Below are positions 15,628-19,951 of a stretch of DNA of 19,951 nt, in pieces. Source of the DNA: Methanosphaera sp. SHI613 (GTDB lineage Archaea > Methanobacteriota > Methanobacteria > Methanobacteriales > Methanobacteriaceae); NCBI GenBank assembly GCA_003266145.1, contig MVJJ01000059.1:1-19951 (forward strand). Direction: 5' to 3'. Within the stretch, counting starts at the first letter, position 1; every line of letters begins with the position of its first letter. The notes below the pieces were generated by a model. That model was given only the letters and a program-made list of their open reading frames with translations. It did no database searches and was not told where the DNA came from. A program made the position numbers and the translations under genes.

Positions 15628-16602
15628 ATGATGAAATCAGTTAAGTTAAACAAGAATGATATGAACTTGTTTATTGAAAAAACCAATCGTTTAGAACACC
15701 AGAAGCCACATCAATACGAAAAGGTACGTATTAATGATGAAGGCATTATACTTATTTTATATAACTCAGGCTCTTTAGTCTATGAAGATAATGCACAAAC
15801 CGTTGATTTTTTAGAGTCAAATCTTGAAAATATCCTGAAGAACAATAAAAAATCGGACACTGAAAAAGATGGCAAGGATAAGTCAGGAAAACTAACATCA
15901 AATCAAGGACATATACAGCATGGAAATTCTTCCAAAAAAATCCAACATGAAAATAATGATTCTGACTATGATTATCCAAATACTTTGCTATCGAAGTACG
16001 AGTATACTATAGGCTCTGATGAAACTGGTAAAGGTGAATGGTTTGGACCACTAGTTGTATGTGCGGTAGCTACATCAAGGAGTGAAAATAATAAACTTAA
16101 GAGGATTGGGGTTGATGACAGCAAGAAGCTCAGTAAAAATCAGATAGAAAAGTTATATAAAAAAATTATGGAAATCAACATTAAGCATGAGGTTATAGTT
16201 TTAAGGCCATTTAGCTACAACAGATTATATGCCAAGTTTAGAAAGGAAGGCAAGAATTTGAATCACCTATTGGCATACTTGCATTCACTTGCAATAAGAG
16301 GAGCGTTGAAACAGATTGATTCAACCGATACACTCATAGTTATTGATAAATTTGACAAGAAAAAGATGGATGAATATTTAAATACGAATTCAAACGTCAT
16401 CCAAATAGAAAATGGTGAAAGATTCATACCCGTAGCAACAAGTAGTATTATTGCAAAGTATCACTATGAAAAAGTTTTAAATGAATTAGAAGAAAGATAT
16501 AATATAAGACTAACAAAAAAAAGCAATATAAAAAATATTGATAAAAAAATACTTGACAAAGTGGCCAAGACCCACTTTAAAAATGTTGCAAAACACATGT
16601 AA
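15628..16602 (+). CDS. rnhC: RNase HIII-like ribonuclease
   Basis: This 324-residue protein cuts the RNA strand of RNA-DNA hybrids if the assignment is right. The catalytic domain starts at about 124. GSDETGKGEWFGPLVV with D131-E132 is the RNase HIII form of the motif rather than the GIDEAGRG of RNase HII. D163/D164 lie in VDDSKKLS, and D240 in LIVIDKFD, which also has D243. PVATSSIIAKY matches the helix near the active site. Residues about 5-70 (KVRINDEGIILILYNSGSLVYED) resemble the TBP-like substrate-binding domain that precedes RNase HIII. The linker between them (about 72-118) is hydrophilic low-complexity sequence rich in Lys, Asp, Ser and His. AGGTG lies five bases before the first of two ATG codons. 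The gene sits between argB and argC without metabolic relation to them. Confidence 0.87.
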   Translation: MMKSVKLNKNDMNLFIEKTNRLEHQKPHQYEKVRINDEGIILILYNSGSLVYEDNAQTVDFLESNLENILKNNKKSDTEKDGKDKSGKLTSNQGHIQHGNSSKKIQHENNDSDYDYPNTLLSKYEYTIGSDETGKGEWFGPLVVCAVATSRSENNKLKRIGVDDSKKLSKNQIEKLYKKIMEINIKHEVIVLRPFSYNRLYAKFRKEGKNLNHLLAYLHSLAIRGALKQIDSTDTLIVIDKFDKKKMDEYLNTNSNVIQIENGERFIPVATSSIIAKYHYEKVLNELEERYNIRLTKKSNIKNIDKKILDKVAKTHFKNVAKHM

Positions 16603-16640
16603 GCATATATTTCAAAAAATGAGAGGAAGGTTTTGATTAA

Positions 16641-17669
16641 ATGAGTAAAATAGACGTAGCCATTATAGGAGCTAGTGGATATACTGGTGGAGAATTAATG
16701 AGAATACTCTCCAGACACAAAAAAGTTGAAATTACAACAGTTACAAGCCGTAAAAGTGAAGGTGATGATGTAAGCACCTTACATCCACATCTAGAAGATC
16801 TGGACTTGAAGTTCACAAATCCAGAAAATAAGGATGTTGATGCAGACGTGGTCTTCTGTGCAGTACCTCATGGTGCATCTATGAAGATAGTGCCTGACTT
16901 CTTGGACAACGGATCCAAGGTAGTGGATTTAAGTGGAGATTTCAGATTCCAGGATGTTCCAACCTATGAAAAATGGTATGGCATGACCCATGTTCACCCA
17001 GAACTTGAAGCTGTATTCGGTCTTCCGGAAATAAACAGAGATTTGATTAAAGAAGCAAACCTGATTGCAAATCCGGGATGTTTCCCTACAGGAGCTATTC
17101 TTTCAAGTCTTCCATTAGTTGAAAACCAACTTGTAGACAGGATAATACTTGACAGTAAAAGTGGTGTAAGCGGTGCAGGTATCAAGGCTACTGCCAACAG
17201 CCATTATCCTACATGTAGTGATAACGTTAAACCTTATGCTATCGCTTCACATAGACATACCCCTGAAATAAGGGAACAGCTAAGAAACTTCGGATCAAGA
17301 GACGTCAAGGTATCATTTACCCCTCACCTGGTGCCTGTTATAAGAGGTATTATCACGACAAACCACAGCATACTACTCAAAGACAATGTTACTGCTGAGG
17401 ATATTTACTCATTATACAGTGAGTACTATAAGGACGAACCGTTCGTACAGGTTCTTAAGGACAATAAGATACCTCTTCTTGCAAGTGTTCGCGGTTCAAA
17501 CTATTGTCAGATAGGTGGAATATCACTTGATGATGAAGATGAACTTGTCGTTATATCCGCCATTGATAACCTTGTCAAAGGAGCTTCCGGTCAGGCTATT
17601 CAGAATATGAATCTGATGTGCGGATTTGATGAGACCGAAGGATTAAAAGAATTAGGATTATACCCATAG
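16641..17669 (+). CDS. argC: N-acetyl-gamma-glutamyl-phosphate reductase
   Basis: This 342-residue NADPH-dependent enzyme reduces acetylglutamyl phosphate, the product of the kinase encoded upstream, to the semialdehyde. The Rossmann nucleotide loop is IGASGYTGGEL at 9-19. The catalytic Cys is C147 in ANPGCFPTGA. The active-site base lies in SHRHTPEI (H204/H206). DLSGDFRF, KSGVSGAG and FTPHLVPVIRGI are further family landmarks. The length is typical of the type-1 family. The ATG follows an AGGAAGG-containing leader, and the gene is 38 bases from the preceding RNase HIII-like gene and 11 bases from the flavodoxin behind it, so these are likely one transcript. Confidence 0.97.
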   Translation: MSKIDVAIIGASGYTGGELMRILSRHKKVEITTVTSRKSEGDDVSTLHPHLEDLDLKFTNPENKDVDADVVFCAVPHGASMKIVPDFLDNGSKVVDLSGDFRFQDVPTYEKWYGMTHVHPELEAVFGLPEINRDLIKEANLIANPGCFPTGAILSSLPLVENQLVDRIILDSKSGVSGAGIKATANSHYPTCSDNVKPYAIASHRHTPEIREQLRNFGSRDVKVSFTPHLVPVIRGIITTNHSILLKDNVTAEDIYSLYSEYYKDEPFVQVLKDNKIPLLASVRGSNYCQIGGISLDDEDELVVISAIDNLVKGASGQAIQNMNLMCGFDETEGLKELGLYP

Positions 17670-17680
17670 AAGGTGTTAAC

Positions 17681-18151
17681 ATGACAGATTTAGTAATATA
17701 TTACTCACGTACAGAAAATACAAAACAGGTAGCCCAACAGATAGCCGATGAGTTTGATGCCCAGTTACTTGAAGTTAAGGATAAACAGGAAAGAGGTGGC
17801 CTATTAGGATTTATCAAAAGTGGTTATGATTCACTTCGTGAAAACGAGACTCCTATCGAATACGACAAGGTAGACTTGACCGATTATGATACCATATTTA
17901 TCGGTACTCCCGTATGGGCATCCAAGCCTACACCTGCTATCATACAGTTTATCAAGGAAAATGAGTTCAGCGGCACTAAATGTGTCAGCTTTGCTACCAT
18001 GATGGGAAGCGGTGGAGAAACTACCATAAACGTCATAAATAATATGATTATCAGCCAGGGTGGAACTGTTAAGGATTCCTTTATCTTAGCGGTTAAAAAT
18101 AAGGATATTAAAGAATTGACTGATGAAGCCTTGAATAACTTAGAGTTATAA
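17681..18151 (+). CDS. flavodoxin-family FMN protein, linked to argC
   Basis: This 156-residue single-domain flavodoxin carries low-potential electrons on FMN. The FMN phosphate loop is YYSRTENTKQVA (S9-T14), with Glu in place of the usual Gly. The second and third FMN loops are TPVWASKPTPAI and the stretch around ATMMGSGGE. The length fits a short-chain flavodoxin. AAGGTG precedes the ATG, and the 11-base gap to argC indicates co-transcription. Two further flavodoxin-fold genes lie 0.7-1.2 kb downstream; this copy is the one with the most normal overall sequence. A link to arginine synthesis is not known and the pairing may be incidental. Its electron donor and acceptor cannot be deduced. 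Confidence 0.9.
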   Translation: MTDLVIYYSRTENTKQVAQQIADEFDAQLLEVKDKQERGGLLGFIKSGYDSLRENETPIEYDKVDLTDYDTIFIGTPVWASKPTPAIIQFIKENEFSGTKCVSFATMMGSGGETTINVINNMIISQGGTVKDSFILAVKNKDIKELTDEALNNLEL

Positions 18152-18169
18152 ATTTAACCCCCCATCAAC

Positions 18170-18176
18170 CTTTTTT
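18170..18176 (+). terminator. T7 terminator after the argC-flavodoxin unit
   Basis: T7 follows a C-rich stretch about 19 bases after the flavodoxin stop. The rest of the spacer down to the feoA stop (18177-18342) is AT-rich with no gene seen. Confidence 0.45.
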
Positions 18177-18342
18177 TATGTATTTTAATTATTGAGATAT
18201 AATCTTCAGTATAAATCATTATTTGAAAATAAGTTTTTGATTAATGGATAAAATTAAAATAAAATCAGAATATTATTTGTGGATTGAAATGAAAAATATA
18301 GAATAAGTGTCTTTAAAAATTATTAAGAAAAGAAGTGATTGA

Positions 18343-18567
18343 CTATTCGAGTTCTATTGCCATTGCTTCTTCTTTTCTTAGTGCTAGTGAGAATCCTTGT
18401 ATACGTATTGCTAGAGGATAGCCTAGTGGTGCTTTTCTTTCCAGTTTGATTGTTGTTCCTCTGACTAATCCCATTTCTCTTAGGTGTTTTCCCAGTGAAC
18501 CGTGTATTCTGTATTTTTTTACTCTTCCTACTTCTCCTAGTTCTAAATCATCTACTGTTTTTACCAT
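18343..18567 (-). CDS. feoA: FeoA family protein (ferrous iron transport accessory)
   Basis: This 74-residue SH3-like domain protein is of normal FeoA length. Its motifs are VDDLELGEVGRVKKYRIHG, then LGKHLREMGLVRGTTIKLERKAPLGYPLAIRIQGFSLALRKEEAMAIELE. The REMGL and GxPxxIRxxGxxLALRKEEA elements are diagnostic. FeoA helps the FeoB ferrous iron transporter at the cytoplasmic face, or acts as a partner of metal-dependent regulators. No feoB follows within this window, so the gene stands alone here. GAGGT (minus strand, 18576-18580) is the ribosome binding site. Two palindromes overlap the promoter, suggesting tight metal-dependent repression. Confidence 0.93.
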   Translation of the reverse strand: MVKTVDDLELGEVGRVKKYRIHGSLGKHLREMGLVRGTTIKLERKAPLGYPLAIRIQGFSLALRKEEAMAIELE

Positions 18568-18594
18568 TTTGATTACCTCTTATTATTAATTACC

Positions 18595-18612
18595 TATACC
18601 CCCATGGGTATA
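18595..18612 (-). promoter_or_regulatory. feoA operator-like palindrome 1 (downstream of predicted start site)
   Basis: The perfect arms TATACCC (18595-18601) and GGGTATA (18606-18612) with a four-base spacer lie between the predicted transcription start and the feoA start codon. The core TATACCCCC is shared with the second palindrome. Confidence 0.6.
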
Positions 18613-18613
18613 C

Positions 18614-18640
18614 TATATACTATACCCCCCATAGTATATA
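18614..18640 (-). promoter_or_regulatory. feoA operator-like palindrome 2 (overlaps TATA box)
   Basis: The perfect ten-base arms TATATACTAT (18614-18623) and ATAGTATATA (18631-18640) flank ACCCCCC. The outer arm overlaps the minus-strand TATA box CTTTATATA (18635-18643), so a bound protein would block TBP and polymerase. The layout suits a DtxR/MntR-type metal-dependent repressor; the regulator itself is not in the window. Confidence 0.6.
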
Positions 18641-18643
18641 AAG

Positions 18644-18834
18644 TTTGGGTAAAAAATACAATATCCAAATCAAAAAAGAAAGAAAAAAATTCAACTAAAA
18701 CAAGAAAAAAGAGATGAACACGACATAATAATAAAATAAACTTACATCAATTAAAGTTATTTTTAATAAATTACTAAACAAATATATTTAACATAAAAAC
18801 AATAGATGATAATAGAAATTTAATCAATGATAAT
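18644..18834 (+). promoter_or_regulatory. spacer with promoter of the right-end flavodoxin genes
   Basis: A-rich sequence with no gene seen. AAATATATTTA at 18780-18790 is a probable TATA box for the downstream flavodoxin, giving a leader of about 25 bases. No ribosome binding site of the GGTGA type precedes the ATG at 18835, unlike most genes here. The feoA palindromes are about 140 bases from this TATA box. Confidence 0.4.
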
Positions 18835-19302
18835 ATGAGAAGCTTAACAATATATTATTCAAAAAGTGGAAATACACGAACTGTCGCAAATACACTCAAA
18901 AGTGAATTAAAGACCCACCGACTAGAAGTAATAGACTTATGGGAAAACAAGACATTATCTGAACTATTATTTCCAACAATTCGAAACTCTGCACAGATAA
19001 AACCTAATGGAATTGAAATAGACCCATACTATGAAGTGATATTTATAGGTACACCAGTATACTTCGCATCAGTCACACCCGCAATAGCCAAATTTATTAG
19101 AAAAACAGATTTTGGCGGAAAAGACGTGATAATATTTAATACATATTCAACCATAGGATGTGAACATTCCATAAAAAGACTTGCAAAACTCGTCAGAAAA
19201 AGCAATGGTAATGTCATTAATGCATTCAGCATAAAATGTAACGGCAACACGTCAGATATCATCAAATCCACGAAGATGGCCATCCAAGAATTAAGTATTT
19301 AA
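18835..19302 (+). CDS. flavodoxin-family FMN protein
   Basis: This 155-residue flavodoxin-fold protein has an intact FMN phosphate loop YYSKSGNTRTVA (S9-T14) and second loop TPVYFASVTPAIAKF, followed by FNTYSTIGCEHSIKRL at the third. It should bind FMN and act as a one-electron carrier, possibly replacing ferredoxin when iron is short. It lies divergent from feoA and 35 bases before a second, more diverged copy with which it is probably co-transcribed. The start lacks a clear ribosome binding site; translation from a short leader is possible. The downstream stop-to-start spacer contains an AAATATTAATATTT palindrome. Confidence 0.86.
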   Translation: MRSLTIYYSKSGNTRTVANTLKSELKTHRLEVIDLWENKTLSELLFPTIRNSAQIKPNGIEIDPYYEVIFIGTPVYFASVTPAIAKFIRKTDFGGKDVIIFNTYSTIGCEHSIKRLAKLVRKSNGNVINAFSIKCNGNTSDIIKSTKMAIQELSI

Positions 19303-19337
19303 ATGATTAAATATTAATATTTAATAAGTGATTAAAT

Positions 19338-19826
19338 ATGTCATCATTAATAGCATACTCATCTGGGAAAAATATTCAATACATATCCAATATCATCAAA
19401 GAAAGATACGATTCAGATATTGTGGAGATAAAGGATTTAAACAGAAAGAAAGGTTTTTTCAGCAATATAAGAAGCAACTACAATGCATTCAGAAACAATC
19501 TTACAGAGATAACTCCAGAAAGCATTGATTTAAGTGAGTATAATCTCATATTACTAGGATGTCCATCAACACTGGGAAATATTTCACCGGCACTGAATAC
19601 ATTCATATCAAACTGTGATTTCAACAATAAAAACGTGATGATATATACAACAACCAACGGATCAAATGCAACCAACGTATTAAAGCAGATAAAAAAGGCT
19701 GCAGACAAAAAGGGTGCCAACGTTGTCAACTCATTTATCATAAGAACAAACAATAAATCAAAACAGGAACTTCTGATAAATACCGTTAAACTCCTACCTC
19801 AATTAGATATTGACTTATATATCTAA
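19338..19826 (+). CDS. diverged flavodoxin-like protein with degenerate FMN loop
   Basis: This 162-residue protein matches the two flavodoxins upstream along its length: SLIAYSSGKNIQYISNIIKE, DIVEIKDLNRKKGFFSNIRSNYNAFRNN, YNLILLGCPSTLGNISPALNTFI and IYTTTNGSNATNVLKQIKKAADKKGANVVNSFII. The phosphate loop reads SSGKNI where the others have SRTENT or SKSGNT: it is one residue shorter and has lost the final Thr. The second loop has GCPSTLGNISPA instead of TPVxxASxTPA. FMN binding may be altered or lost. AAGTGAT precedes the ATG at normal spacing, and the frame is intact, so it is not an obvious pseudogene. It probably shares a transcript with the preceding flavodoxin. Confidence 0.78.
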   Translation: MSSLIAYSSGKNIQYISNIIKERYDSDIVEIKDLNRKKGFFSNIRSNYNAFRNNLTEITPESIDLSEYNLILLGCPSTLGNISPALNTFISNCDFNNKNVMIYTTTNGSNATNVLKQIKKAADKKGANVVNSFIIRTNNKSKQELLINTVKLLPQLDIDLYI

Positions 19827-19830
19827 ATTC

Positions 19831-19837
19831 TTTTTTT
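19831..19837 (+). terminator. T7 terminator after the flavodoxin pair
   Basis: T7 begins five bases after the stop codon. The remaining sequence to the window end (19838-19951) has no gene. It contains a hairpin with arms AACATTT and AAATGTT (19873-19891) and two exact copies of AATTTAGAAC at 19866 and 19901. Confidence 0.5.
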
Positions 19838-19951
19838 ACCAGTTTTTGAGAACATGCAACAATTCAATTTAGAACATTTCAACAAAATGTTTTGTCATTA
19901 AATTTAGAACTATATGCAATATTGAAAATAAAATGAAAAAATAGAAAAAAA

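Noticed and set aside
10768..19753. Minus-strand open frames of 60-124 codons opposite the NYN, palm, argJ, argB, rnhC, argC and flavodoxin genes, and a plus-strand 66-codon frame at 19328
   Set aside because: They are shadows of well-supported genes in other frames, with no family motifs.

Overview
The window looks like chromosomal DNA from an AT-rich methanogenic archaeon of the order Methanobacteriales, most likely Methanosphaera or a close relative such as Methanobrevibacter. The evidence is: an archaeal-type NAC with a C-terminal UBA domain, GGTGA/GGAGG-type ribosome binding sites, TATA-box promoters, a nicotianamine-synthase-like protein, a giant Asn/Thr-rich surface adhesin of the kind abundant in gut Methanobacteriales, and an RNase HIII-like enzyme. 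The genus is an inference; no rRNA or other decisive marker lies in the window.

Left region (1-9.0 kb), cell surface. A very large secreted adhesin-like protein runs on the minus strand and leaves the window at position 1. It has a signal peptide, beta-helix repeats, a complete papain-type cysteine peptidase, a lectin-like segment and Ig-like repeats that end in a 660-bp tandem duplication. Divergent from it is a GtrB/DPM1-type membrane glycosyltransferase. Next come a small membrane-anchored protein on the minus strand and a soluble GT2 enzyme paired with a DUF2304 membrane protein. This is a set for lipid-linked sugar transfer and surface display.

Middle region (9.0-13.3 kb). A nicotianamine-synthase-like gene lies behind a nested inverted repeat, followed by NAC on its own promoter. 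Then comes a tight three-gene operon: an NYN/Zc3h12a-like ribonuclease whose C-terminal half is an internal duplication; a membrane-anchored protein with two tandem palm (GGDEF/cyclase/GTP-cyclohydrolase-III-like) domains, of which only the second keeps a GGDD metal site; and a small low-complexity membrane protein. The nuclease stop codon directly abuts the palm-protein start codon. A perfect hairpin plus T-tract closes the operon. This pair is the most interesting candidate for an undescribed system.

Right region (13.4-18.2 kb), arginine biosynthesis. argJ, argB, an RNase HIII-like gene, argC and a flavodoxin are all on the plus strand with short gaps. ArgJ, ArgB and ArgC supply the acetyl-transfer, kinase and reductase steps from glutamate towards acetylornithine.

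Right end (18.3-19.95 kb), iron/redox. A stand-alone feoA on the minus strand has two striking palindromes around its promoter. Divergent from it are two more flavodoxin-fold genes, the second with a degenerate FMN phosphate loop. Metal-dependent repression of feoA and a flavodoxin response to iron shortage are inferences.

No rRNA, tRNA, CRISPR array, insertion sequence or prophage gene was seen.
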